A stretch of 64,000 bases of DNA from Aphidius gifuensis (GCF_014905175.1 NC_057789.1:24424555-24488554); one strand, 5' to 3'. Shown: positions 50,153 through 62,325, counted from the stretch's first letter. Numbers and translations are program-made. Notes: a model not told the origin generated them from the sequence alone.

Positions 50153-53100
50153 ATGCATTTATTTTATGAATATCAAGTTCTTTCTTTTTTTTTAATAACG
50201 GATATTGTTTGCCAAGGTATCAGTGACTTTCCAAATTTAATCAATAAAATTTTCAAATATTTAATTATGTTTCAGTTATGGATACAAGTATTTCAACTTC
50301 AACTATTAAAAGTCATAATAAATACTTTTGTAACAAAAAGTCACCTTATTATGATCCAGAAATCGTTGAGTTACTGTCTAATAATGATGAAAAATATGAA
50401 ATAGACATTTCTAAGAAATCATTGACTGATCTTCCAAGAGATTTATTTAATGGCCTCGAAAATCTTCAAGTTAAAAAATTAAATATCACCGATAACAAGC
50501 TGACGACACTACCGAAAGATATCTTCACTTCTCTTGATGATCTTCGGACGTTACGAATGGATTTCAACGAACTAAAATATCTAGAGCCAAGTATTTTCCA
50601 TGACTTATTGCAACTTAAAGAACTTTATCTACATAACAACAAACTAATAACTTTATCAAAAGATATATTTAATGGTCTACAAGATCTATGTGTCCTACGT
50701 TTAAACTCAAACCAACTTAGTTACCTTGAGCCAGGTACTTTCGATGATTTATTGAGTTTAAATACTCTTGATATCACCAATAACCATCTCAAATTATTAT
50801 CAAAAGATATATTTCGTAGTTTAAAAGAGCTTAGTTATCTTTATTTAAATTCAAACAAGCTACATAATCTCGAGTCAGGTTGTTACAATGGTTTGTCACA
50901 ACTTTTACAGCTCGATATGAGCAACAACAGTCTAGCAACATTATCCGAAGGCGTTTTCAATGGTCTTGAAAATCTTCAGGAACTAAATTTGTCTTCAAAC
51001 GAGTTACACCATCTTAAGTCAGGTTGCTTTAATGGTATATCACGACTTCATTTCCTTTCCATGAACAAAAACAGTCTGACAACGTTGTGCAAAGGTGTAT
51101 TTATTGGTCTTGAAAATCTTCAAGAACTATATTTGGAACTAAACGAACTACAAAATCTCGAGTCAGGTTGCTTTGATGGTTTATTAAAACTTAAACAGCT
51201 TGGTATCAGAAACAATAATCTGACAACATTATCCAAAGGTGTATTTATTGGTCTTGGAAATCTTCAGACACTAGATTTGGATTCAAACAAACTACAAAAT
51301 ATCAAGTCAGGTTGCTTCGATAGTTTGTTACAACTTGAGGTGCTTAAAATCAAAAACAACAGCCTGACAACATTATCAGAAGGTGTATTTATTGGGCTTG
51401 AAAATCTTCAGGGACTGGATTTGGGATCAAACAAACTACAAAATCTCGAGTCAGGTTGCTTCGATGGTTTGTCACATCTTGAGTGGCTTATTATCAAAAA
51501 GAACAGTCTGACAACATTATCAGAAGGTGTATTTCATGGTCTTGAAAATCTTGAGAGACTATATTTAAAATCAAACAATCTGCACAATCTCGAGTCAGGG
51601 TGTTTCAGTCGTTTATCAGAACTTAGGCTGCTTAGTATCAAAAACAACAGTCTAACAACATTACCAGAAGGCGTATTTAATGGTCTTGAAAGTCTTGAGT
51701 CACTAGATTTGGAATCTAACAAACTACAAAATCTTCAGTCAAGTTTTTTCTATAGTTTATCGAAACTTGATCTGCTTAATATCAGAAACAACAATCTGAC
51801 AACATTATCCAAAAATGTATTTATTGATCTTAAAAATCTTCGGACACTATATTTGTGTTCAAACAAACTTCAAAATCTCGAGTCTGGTTGTTTTAATAGT
51901 TTATCCTATCTTGAGTCACTCACTATCGAAAACAACAATCTTAGAACATTATCCAAAGGTGTATTTATTGGTCTTGGAAATCTTAAGACCCTAAATTTGG
52001 ATTCAAACAAACTGCAAAATCTCGAGTCAGGTTGCTTCGATGAATTGTTACAACTTTATATGCTAAGTATCGAAAACAACAGTCTGACAACATGTTCCAA
52101 AGGTGTATTTATTGGTCTTGAAAATCTTAAGATTTTAGATTTGGATTCAAACAAACTACAAAATCTTGAACCAGGTTGCTTCGATGGTTTGTTACAACTT
52201 AAGGTGCTTAGAGTCAAAAACAACAGCCTGACATTATTTTCAGAAGGCGTATTTAATGGTCTCGAAAATCTTCAGGAACTGGATTTAGAATCAAACAAAC
52301 TACAAAATCTCGAGTCAGGTTGCTTCAATAGTTTGTCACATCTTGATTTGCTTAATATCAAAAACAACAGTCTAACAACATTATCAGAAGGCGTATTCAA
52401 TGGTCTTGTGAATCTTCAGACACTGGATTTGGATTCAAACAAACTACAAAATCTCGAGTCAGGTTGTTTCAATGGTTTATCAGAAGTTAGGCGATTTGAT
52501 ATCAGCAACCACAGCCTGACAACATTAACCAAAGGTGTATTCGTTGGTCTTGAAAAACTTTGGAGACTAGATTTGAAATCAAACAAAATACAAAAACTCG
52601 AGTCAGGTTGTTTCGATGGTTTATCACAACTTGAGAAGCTCATTATCGCAAAAAACAGCCTGACAACATTATCCAAAGGTGTATTTGTTGGTCTTGAAAA
52701 CCTTAGGACACTAGATTTAGAATCAAACAAACTCCAAAATCTCGAGCCAGGTTGTTTCGATGGTTTATCTCATCTTAAGCTGCTTAGAATAAAAAACAAC
52801 AGTCTGATAACATTATCAGAAGGTGTATTTCATGATCTTGTAAATCTTGAATCACTAGATTTGGAATCAAACAAACTACAAAATCTCGAGCCAGGTTGTT
52901 TCGATGGTTTATCACATCTTAAGTGGCTCGCTGTCATAAACAACAGCCTGATAACATTAAACAAAAGTGTATTTATTGGTCTTGAAAATCTTGAAACACT
53001 AGATTTGGAATCAAACAAACTACAAAATCTCGAGTCAGGTTGTTTCAATGGTTTATCAAAAGTTGAGCGACTTGATATCAGCAACCACAGCCTGACAACA

Positions 53101-56100
53101 TTAAGCAAAGGTGTATTCGTTGGTGTTAAAAATCTTAAGAGACTAGATTTGAAATCCAACAAATTACAAAATCTCGAGTCAGGTTGTTTCGATGGTTTAT
53201 CACAACTTGAGGAGCTCATTATCGGCAAAAACAGCCTGACAACATTATCCAAAGGTGTATTTGTCGGTCTTGAAAACCTTAGGACACTAGATTTAGAATC
53301 AAACAAACTCCAAAATCTTGAGTCAGGTTGTTTCGATGGTTTAACAATACTTGAGCTGCTTAACATCAGCAACAACAATCTGATAACATTATCCAAAGGT
53401 ATATTCGTTGGTCTTGAAAATGTTTGGAGACTAGATTTGAAATCAAACAAATTACAAAATCTCGAGTCAGGTTGTTTCGATGGTTTATCACAACTTGAGA
53501 AGCTCATTATCGGAAAAAACAGCCTGACAACATTATCCAAAGGTATATTTGTTGGTCTTGAAAATCTCGAGATAATAGATTTGATATCAAACAAGCTACA
53601 ACATCTCGAGTCAGGTTGTTACAATGGTTTGTCACAACTTTTACAGCTCGATATGAGCAACAACAGTCTAGCAACATTATCCGAAAGTGTTTTTATTGGT
53701 CTTAAAAATCTTCAGAAACTAAATTTGTCTTCGAACATGTTACACCATTTTGAGTCGGGTTGCTTTAATGGTATGTCACGACTTCATTGGCTTTCCATGA
53801 AAGAAAACAGTCTGACAATATTGTCCAAAGGTGTATTTATTGGTCTTGAAAATCTTCAGAAACTATATTTGGAATTTAACAAACTACAAAATCTCGAGTC
53901 AGGGTGTTTCGATGGATTATCAAAACTTGAACAGCTCGATATCGGAAACAACAATCTGACAACATTATCCATAAATGTATTTATTGGTCTTGAAAATATT
54001 GATAATCTATATTTGGAATCAGACAAACTTCAAAATCTCGGTTCAGGTTGCTTCAATGGTTTGTCGGATCTTGAGTGGCTCAGTGTCGAAAACAACAGCT
54101 TGACAACATTATCAAAAGGCGTATTTAATGGTCTTGATAATCTTCAGGAACTGGATTTGGAATCAAACAAACTACAAAATCTCGAGTCAGGTTGTTTTGA
54201 TGGATTGTCACAGCTTAAGTGGCTTATTATCGACAACAACAGTCTAACAAAATTATCCAAAGGTGTACTTATTGGTCTTGGAAATCTTCAGACACTAGAT
54301 TTGGATTCAAACAAACTACAAAATCTCGAGTCAGGTTGCTTCTATGGATTGTCACATCTTGAGTGGCTTAGAATTAAAAACAACAGCCTGACAACATTAT
54401 CAGAAGGTGTATTGAATGGTCTTAAAAATCTTCAGGGACTGGATTTGGAATCAAACAAACTACAAAATCTCGAGTCAGGTTGCTTCGATAGTTTGTCAAA
54501 TCTTGAGTGGCTTAATATCAAAAACAACAGTCTGACAACATTATCAGAAGGTGTATTTTATGCTCTTGAAAATCTTGAGACACTATATTTAAAATCAAAC
54601 AATCTGCACAATCTCGAGTCAGGATGTTTCGGTCGTTTATCAAAACTTAAGCTGCTTAGTATCAAAAACAACAGTCTGACAACATTATCAGAAGGCGTAT
54701 TTAATGGTCTTGTAAATCTTGAGTCACTAGATTTGGAATCTAACAAACTACAAAATCTTAAGTCAGGTTTTTTCTATAATTTATCAGAACTTCATCTGCT
54801 TAATATCAGAAACAACAATCTAAGAATATTATCCAAAAATGTATTTATTGATCTTAAAAATCTTGAGAGACTATGTTTGGATTCAAACAAACTTCAAAAT
54901 CTGGAGTCAGGTTGTTTCAATAGTTTATCTTATCTTGGGTGGCTCACTATCGAAAACAACAATCTAAGAACATTATCCAAAGGTGTATTCATTGGTCTTG
55001 GAAATCTTCAGCACCTATATTTGTGTTCAAACAAACTACAAAATCTCGAGTCAGGTTGTTTCGATGGTTTATCACGACTCGAGCTGCTTAGTGTCAGAAA
55101 AGAAAGTCTGACAACATTATCCAAAGGTGTATTTATTGGTCTCGAGAATCTTACGGAACTATATTTGTGTTCAAACAAACTACAAAATCTCGAATCAGGT
55201 GTTTTCGATAGTTTATCACAACTCAATGTGCTTAGTATCTCTAACAACAATCTTACAACGTTATCTAAAGGTGGATTTGATGGTCTTGGAAATCTTCATA
55301 AACTATATTTAAATTCAAACAAACTACAAAATCTCAAGTCAGGTTGCTTCGATGGTTTGTTACAACTTTATATGCTATGTATCGAAAACAACAGTCTGAC
55401 AACATGTTCCAAAGGTGTATTTGATGGTCTTGAAAATCTTCAGGATCTAATTTTGGAGTCAAACAAACTACAAAATCTCGAATCAGGATTTTTCGATGGT
55501 TTATCAAAACTTACGCTGCTTAATATCAAAAACAACAATATTACAACATTATCCATAAATGTATTTATTGGTCTTAAAAATCTTCAGAAACTATATTTGT
55601 GTTCAAACAAACTACAAAATCTCGAGTCAGGTTGTTTCGATGGTTTATCACAACTTGAGTTGCTTAGTATCGACAGCAACAGTCTCACTACATTATCTAA
55701 AGGTGTATTTATTGGTCTTGGAAATCTTCAGGAACTATATTTGAATTCAAACAAACTACAAAATCTCGAGTCAGGTTGTTTTGATGGTTTATCACAACTT
55801 GAGTTGCTTAGTATCGACAACAACAGTCTCACAACATTATCCAAAGGTGTATTTATTGGTCTTGGAAATCTTAAGACACTAAATTTGGATTCAAACAAAC
55901 TACAAAATCTCGAATCAGTTTTTTTCGATGGTTTATCAAAACTTGAGCTACTCAATATCAAAAACAACACTATTACAACGTTATCTAAAGGTGTATTTAT
56001 CGGTCTTAAAAATCTTCAGAAACTATATTTGGATTCAAACAAACTACAAACTGTCGAGTCAGGTTGCTTCGATAGTTTGTCACAACTTGAACTGCTTAGT

Positions 56101-57087
56101 ATCAAAAACAACAATCTGACAACATTTTCCAAAGGTGTATTTGATGGTCTTAAAAATCTTCAGGATCTAAATTTGGATTCAAACAAACTACAAAATCTCG
56201 AATCAGGTTTTTTCGATGGTTTATCAAAACTTGAGCTGCTTAACATCCAAAACAACAATATCACAACGTTATCTGAAGGTGTATTAATTGGTCTTCGAAT
56301 TCTGCAGAAACTATATTTGGATTCAAGCGATCTACAAAATTTCCAGTCAGGTTTTTTTTATAGTTTATCAGAACTTGATCTGCTTAGCATCAAAAACTAC
56401 AGGATGACAACACTATCCAAAGGTGTCTTTATTGGTCTTGGAAATCTTCAGAAACTATATTTGGAATCAAGCAAACTACAAAATTTTGAGTCAGGTTTTT
56501 TCGATGGTTTATCAAAACTTGAGCTGCTTAGTATTAAAAACAATAGTCTGACAACATTATCAGAAGGTGTTTTTTATGGTCTTAAAAATCTGCAGGAACT
56601 ATATTTGGAATTAAACGAACTACAAAATTTTGAACTAGGTTTTTTGGATAGTTTATCAAAACTTAACCGGCTTACTATCAAAAATAACAGTCTGACAACA
56701 CTATCCAAAGGTGTCTTTATTGGTCTTGGAAATCTTGGTACACTATATTTGGAATCAAACAAACTACAAAATCTCGAGTCAGGTTGCTTCGATGGCTTGT
56801 CACAACTTCAGCTGCTTAGTATCCAAAATACTAATCTTACAACGTTATCTAAAGGTGTACTTATTGGTCTTAAAAATCTTCAGAAACTATATTTGGATTC
56901 AAACAAACTACAAAATCTTGAGCCAGGTTGCTTCGATGGTTTGTCACAACTTGAGCTGCTTAGTATCAAAAACAACAATCTTACAACATTGGCCAAAGAC
57001 GCATTTAATGGTCTTGAAAATCTTCAGGAAGTAGATTTGGAATTAACGAAGTACGTTCCCCGATTACATTTTTCATGGATCTTTTGA
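50153..57087 (+). CDS. giant secreted leucine-rich-repeat protein
   Basis: The main exon 50276-57087 is one uninterrupted frame. I join it to a short exon 50153-50216 (MHLFYEYQVLSFFLITDIVC, signal-peptide-like) through a 59-bp intron with GTATCA donor and TTTCAG acceptor; the total is 2,291 residues. If that exon is wrong, translation starts at the ATG at 50278 (2,269 residues, no signal). From about residue 70 to near the end there are about 90 LRRs of 24 residues, alternating two types in a 48-residue, 144-bp unit such as LQNLESGCFDGLSQLELLSI then LTTLSKGVFIGLENLQELYL. No LRR-capping Cys clusters, TIR, kinase or membrane segment. It resembles the soluble LRR (Toll-ectodomain-like) proteins that, from memory, occur in some braconid venoms; that role is inference. 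Confidence 0.88.
50434..57040 (+). repeat. 144-bp tandem coding repeat (about 45 units)
   Basis: The LRR exon consists of a 144-bp unit (two 72-bp LRRs) repeated in frame. Early units (to about 50,860) are diverged; later ones are closely similar at DNA level (for example the recurring AAACTACAAAATCTCGAGTC). Higher-order copies are visible: TGTTACAATGG at 50881 recurs at 53617 (2,736 bp, 19 units), TGTTTC with its neighbours at 51601 recurs at 54625 (3,024 bp, 21 units), and 52465 recurs at 53041 (576 bp, 4 units). Confidence 0.92.
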
Positions 57088-59180
57088 TATATAAATCTTG
57101 AAATTCCCTTGCATCAAATGATCCCAATTTTGTAATTATGTTCTATTTAGTTTCCGAGATAATTAGTTTTAAACAGGTGAACTTTTCAAGCAGTTTAACA
57201 TTGCATTTATAGGGATTTCTTTTTATTTTTTTATATTTTTGGTTCTAACAAAAAAACGGTTCTTACCAATTTGATAAAAAATTAATATGTCAAAATTGAT
57301 ATTGCTTAGATAATTTAGAAAAAAAAATCAGACTCTTGTCTCATTCAGTTTTTGAGATATTGTTAATTAAAGCGTATAAAATGTATTAATATTTGACGTA
57401 AACAGTGCAGCCGAGTGGCGCACCTATAATGTATATCACACACATTCAAACATACATCCTGATAAAAATAAACTTATTTATGGAAATAAATTGAAATTTT
57501 TTAAATCAAATATTCCTAATATTTCTAAACACATTAATTCTTTTAACGAATCTATTTTTAATATTTTAAACCTTTTATTAAAGTCAAATTCGACAGCCGT
57601 CACAGCATACAAGCATCATACATTTACACACACACAAGTATATATTTAAACGATCTTGGCCGTGATTGGCTGGAATTGGTACAATATCAGGCAAAAACTT
57701 TAAACTAAAATATAGAATTTTTGTTTCAATTATAAGCACCCTATGAACTAAACTTTCTATTCCGTTTCTCGCGGAGGTACTCCCTCATACAAACTACTAA
57801 TAAATGGAAATAGAATGTGGAAGTAAATTGCAGTGACGATTGCCAGTCTTATCAATGGTCACCTGTTAAAGATTATGATTTTTATATAAACCCTGTGACT
57901 ATTGGTTTCATTTTCGCACCACCCGTTAATTATTTTAAAACTGTTAATATAATAAAAATAGTATATATAATTTAATTCGATAATTTGTTTCATTGTAAAC
58001 ATATGTTAAAAAAATCTAGGGATTTATCTTCTGGAATTTAAACTGCTGGCATTTTTTTAAAATATTATATTCACAATATTTGTACAGGGTCAGTGAACCC
58101 ATGGTCTAAAAATAATTCGATCGATGCATTATCGATTAACAAACTTATACTACAAGGCACTCCCATTTATTCTCTATCAAATATATATAGCCTATTCTTA
58201 ATATAAACTATTCATTTCTTTCATTTTGTTTATGTATTTATTTTGATAAAAAAAATTCATTTTTCAAGTACCATTTATTTAGTTATATATTTTAAAAAAT
58301 TTGCATGATAAAAAATAATAAACATTTTGATCTAACACACATTGGCGAATGATAATAGCTTTCATAAATGATTTGTATTATCAATTTTAATTGTTGACAT
58401 TCATTTATTAATTTATTAATTTTATATATTGACTTTTTTATTTCAATTTATATTTATTTTTAAATTTTACATTCAAAACAAAACACATGATTAAATAACC
58501 TTTAAAATAATTGAATTTTCAGCCTTTTAAAATTTAAAAACATAATTTTTCAACTTCAGAATTATTTCAATATATATTTTTATTTAAATAATTATAATTA
58601 TCTTTTATTTTAAAGTTAATTTTCAGGGTGTTATTTAGTTTAATAGACCGAGTGGGCTTGAACTTTGCGTGCTGTTAAACTTTTGTTAATTTATATATGA
58701 AATAAAAGGTCAGGATCATACGTAAAGCTACTTTAAATTATAAATAGAAATATTAATTGTTATTATGATAAATAATCATTATAAATATATTTAATTTCAT
58801 GTTATATTTTTAGTATTTTTTGATTGCTTTTTTGTTATCTTCTTAGCTTGTTAATATTTAGTAAACAACTAATTATCCAAGCTAATCAATAAGCTCAGGT
58901 TTGTTCAGGTCTCCCAGTCAACCCCAAGTATTCTCATTCTTTAGTAAAACCAGTTCGTGACAACACGCGAATATCCAATCGAATTTAAAAAAAAATTATT
59001 ATATAAATAAATACCAAAAAAAAAAAACCACAAAATTGTAAAATTGTTGACAAAAAATGTTGTTTAATATGAAAAATTATTTGTCATTTATTTTGATAAA
59101 TTGTGATGATAGTTTAATACAAATAATAAGGTTAAAAATAAAATAAAAATACAGTTTAATTTATAAATAATTAAAAAATT
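57088..59180. other. intergenic region between the LRR gene and the CDKL kinase
   Basis: About 2.1 kb of AT-rich DNA. It holds a serpin gene fragment (57818-57946) and more GC-balanced stretches near 57,400-57,440 and 57,600-57,700 that look like old transposon debris. It should also contain the kinase promoter. Confidence 0.5.
57818..57946 (-). pseudogene. serpin fragment (duplicate of the 46788-46975 region)
   Basis: The plus-strand order AAGTAAATTGCA, GACGATTGCCAGTCTT, TCAATGG, CACCTGTT and then CACCACCCGTTAATTATTTT matches the serpin gene at 46788-46972, spanning the end of one exon, part of the intron and the next exon. Several internal deletions shorten it. Intron sequence is included, so it is a DNA-level copy. 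It encodes nothing by itself. Confidence 0.8.
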
Positions 59181-61031
59181 ATGGAAAAATATGAAAATAT
59201 TAAAATTGTTGGTGAAGGAAGTTATGGAATTGTTATGAAATGTCGTGACAAAGAAACTTGTAAAATAGTAGCTATTAAAAAATTTTTAGAAACTGAAGAT
59301 GATGTTAATATTCGTAAAATGGTATTTCGTGAAATACGAATGCTTAAAGTGAGTTTTAAAAAATATATTAAATAACATCAAATATTGATTTAATATTTAA
59401 AAATTATTGAAGTATTTGTTATTAATATTTGTAGAAATTACATCATGATAATTTGGTAAACATGATTGAAGTATTTAGAAGAAGAAAAAGATTTTATCTG
59501 GTATTTGATTACCTTGATCATACTGTTTTGGATGAGCTAGAAGCATCACCTGGTGGTCTTGGTCCACAAATATCACGTCGACATATTTTTCAAGTTCTTC
59601 GTGGATTAAATTTTTGTCATGTTAATCATGTAAGTCCCAAAAATTAATGAAAATAAATTTATTTAAAATAAAATTATTTGTATGTAATAAAACTTGACAA
59701 TAAATAGAATAATAATTAATTTTTTTTTTGCTAGATAATGCATCGTGATATTAAGCCAGAAAATATATTAGTTTCATCAAATGGTGTTATTAAAATTTGT
59801 GATTTTGGCTTTGCAAGATTTATATCTGGTCCAAATGAATCATGTACTGATTATGTTGCAACAAGATGGTACAGGGCACCAGAATTATTAGTTGGTGATT
59901 TGAGATATGGTAAAGCTGTTGATATTTGGGCACTTGGTTGTCTCTATGCAGAAATGGTTACTGGTGATCCATTATTTCCTGGTAAAAGTGATGTTGATCA
60001 GCTGTATTTAATCACCAAACTTCTTGGTACAAATGATTTTTAAAATATTGTATTTATTAGTATATTAATTTGATGTAACCTTCTTCTTTTTTTGTTAATA
60101 CCAACAGGAGGACTTTGTAAAAAGCATCAAACAATTATCAAACAAAATACAATGATTAATTTACCAACAAAATTTCCACGACGTTCAAGTCTATCTGATG
60201 ATCAATCATTGAATAATACAAATGCCATTCGTTCACTGAGATCACAGTTTAAAAGTTGGACATCATCAGCTGTTGATTTTTTATCTCAATGTCTTAGAAT
60301 GGATCCGGAAAATAGATCATCTAGCTCAAATTTACTTCATCATTTTTTATTTATGCAAGATGATTTTGCTGAAAAATTTTTAATTGAATTAAAGAAAAAT
60401 ATTTATAAAGAAAATGTTAAAAATTCAATGACGTTAAGACGAATTGAAAGTAAAAAAACAGCTAATGAAAAAACAAGAGTTTTTTATGGAAGTGCTGAAA
60501 GGTATTATGAAAAATTATAAAGTTAATTTTGCATTGTTAAAAAATTATTGTATTTTTCTCTGGTGGAAATATTTGTCCAACTTTCTCTCGACTCTTTTTC
60601 GAAAATGATTCTTGGAGAAATAGCAGAGAATAAATTTTAGGAGGAGAAATTTCTCTGCCAAGTGCCATTTCTCCAACCATGGATCATTTTCGGAAAAAAG
60701 TAGAGAAAAGTGGAGAAAAGGCAGATAAATATTTCCACCAGGTTTATATTTGTATTATCGTGTGATTTACAGATGGCAAATACAGAAAAACGGTGAAGAA
60801 TTTTCTACAGATGATCATCAGAGAAATAAAAAATTGAATAACTTTGGATCAAAATCATCAGCACAAAGATCAACTAATTCGCAGGAAGATTCAATGTATA
60901 TTGGCTCACTATCAATCACTCCAAATACAACTTATATTAAACTTTTGGATAACACAAGTTTTTATAAAACAGATCAAAAAAATCAAAATATATTTTCATT
61001 TCCAGCACTACCACCATCTCGTAGAAAATAA
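59181..61031 (+). CDS. CDKL-type (cyclin-dependent kinase-like) Ser/Thr kinase
   Basis: Five exons: 59181-59348, 59435-59629, 59735-60026, 60108-60501, 60773-61031; 435 residues. Kinase landmarks: glycine loop GEGSYG at 11-16, ATP-binding Lys33 (VAIKKF), helix-C NIRKMVFREIRML, HRDIKPEN with Asp126, DFG 144-146, and activation-loop TDY 159-161 followed by VATRWYRAPEL. The TxY motif and closeness to CDKL1/CDKL4 sequences place it in that group, which in animals works in cilia. The third intron uses a weak donor (GTACAA), chosen because it restores the conserved LGxL...HQ segment. The C-terminal exon is Ser/Asn/Lys-rich. A MITE sits in the last intron. Confidence 0.9.
60558..60742. mobile_element. 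MITE, CCCTGGTGGAAATATTT family, copy 2 (in a CDKL intron)
   Basis: A 185-bp element with ends CTCTGGTGGAAATATTTG and, reversed, CCTGGTGGAAATATTTATC. The interior again carries CCATGGATCATTTTCG and GGAGAAATGGC-type sequence, as in copy 1. It lies wholly within the intron 60502-60772, so the kinase frame is unaffected. Confidence 0.85.
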
Positions 61032-61541
61032 ACAATAAATAAAAATGAATTTTAAATATATTTATCGAATTTTAATTTAATATTTATAATTAAATATTTA
61101 TTTAAATATAATTATTAATTATTTATATTCAAATAATTATTTAAATAATTATTTAAATATAAATAATTAATATTTATATTTGAATATTTATTTGGTAACT
61201 CAGGAGGATTTATATAATGTAAAAAATTATATACAGATTAGTATTTCAGTACTGAGAATCAAAAATGATCAAATTTTCCAAAAAAAATTCCATGTATGAA
61301 AACGGAAACGAGTTATATATTTTAAAGAGAAACATATTGTTTTTATCGTTATTACTTATTTCCATTTGTATATAGTGGACATCGGCTTTTAAAATCATCA
61401 TCAAAAAGTATACGAAAATTACTATAAATTAAATCATTTCAAGTTGTTTGATGGTCCTGAAAAAAGCTGATCTGTTTTTTATTTGATTTTTTTTCTTAAA
61501 TATCAATACTTTTGACTCGGAAAAACGACTGAAAAATTTTT
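61032..61541. other. CDKL 3' flank
   Basis: About 500 bases of AT-rich DNA. It contains a degenerate histone-stem-loop-like GGTCCTGAAAAAAGCT at about 61453-61468, with the flanking TTTGATGG and GATCTGTTT that surround real histone stem-loops elsewhere in the window. No histone frame is adjacent. Confidence 0.45.
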
Positions 61542-61664
61542 TCCTTGGCAGCGAATACCCGAAGAAAATTCGGAGAAATTTTTTCACACAGAATTCTCCA
61601 CTCATTCCTCCGCGTAAATCAATTTGTGAGGAATTCGGAGTAATCGCATTTGTGCTTTCAGGGA
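61542..61664. mobile_element. short inverted-terminal element
   Basis: About 123 bp with imperfect inverted ends (TCCTTGGCAGCGAATAC on the left; reversed right end TCCCTGAAAGCACAAATGC) and an interior of ATTCGGAG words in both orientations. No open frame. Termini resemble but do not match the CCCTGGTGG family. Confidence 0.5.
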
Positions 61665-61713
61665 AGAGCCAGCATTTTTCAGCAAAAAAAATTTTCTAAA
61701 TAATGGTGTTGTC

Positions 61714-62300
61714 GTGTTATGTATCATAGAATCAGGTATTGTAAATGAAATAGAAATATTATCATATAACTTACAATTATGTGATAATGTTGCAAGTGGT
61801 GTTGATGATACATTTTGTCAATATCAAAATAGTCAACGATCGAACAATATTATATATAAGAAACGCGGTGATTCAATTAAAAATAAATATATAACATGTA
61901 TACAAGGTATGTATAAGGGGTTTACAGGCTTTGTGAAAGAGGAAAATAATGATATTGCAGTAGTTACGTTAGATTCTTTAATTAAACCAATTTTAATTCA
62001 AAAAAAAAAATTTAAATTTAAAGTCACTAACACCTGCTAATAAATCTTTTGTGTCCACAACACCATTGTATAATGGTAAAGATCTAACTGGTGTTTGGGA
62101 CCCAAAAGATTCAAATTTATCAGCAGGTGTTAGTGAATTTATTGTTCATGACAGAGTTAAAATACTCAATGGTGATTATAAAGATAAAAGAGGGAGAATA
62201 AAGAAATAATAACAGATACTGTAATTGAAGTGGAAGTTTATACCAAACCACCAAAGATAATATCAGTTACTATTAATGATATAAAAAAAACGGGTCAAAA
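61714..62300 (+). pseudogene. SPT5-like KOW-domain gene fragment, broken
   Basis: Three consecutive readable pieces. The first (to about 62010) has a KOW-like segment, YITCIQGMYKGFTGFVKEEN. After a frame change in an A-run near 62000, the second reads TPANKSFVSTTPLYNGKDLT and GVWDPKDSN, reminiscent of the Thr-Pro/Tyr-Gly and WDP motifs of the SPT5 C-terminal region, then HDRVKILNGDYKDKRGRIKK. A third piece, TDTVIEVEVYTKPPKIISV, follows another frame change. SPT5 is the DSIF elongation factor. The breaks and lack of the other SPT5 domains mark it as a relic. The assignment is moderately uncertain. Confidence 0.5.
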
Positions 62301-62325
62301 ATAAACTCCAATATTATTTCCTAGT

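Noticed and set aside
52830..53594. Open frame of 254 codons on the minus strand inside the LRR gene, with several similar shorter ones
   Set aside because: These arise from the same 144-bp repeat read backwards; the plus-strand LRR pattern is the one under constraint.
50153..57087. LRR gene as a Toll or other transmembrane receptor
   Set aside because: No TIR domain, no transmembrane helix and no Cys caps are found; the frame ends soon after the last repeat.
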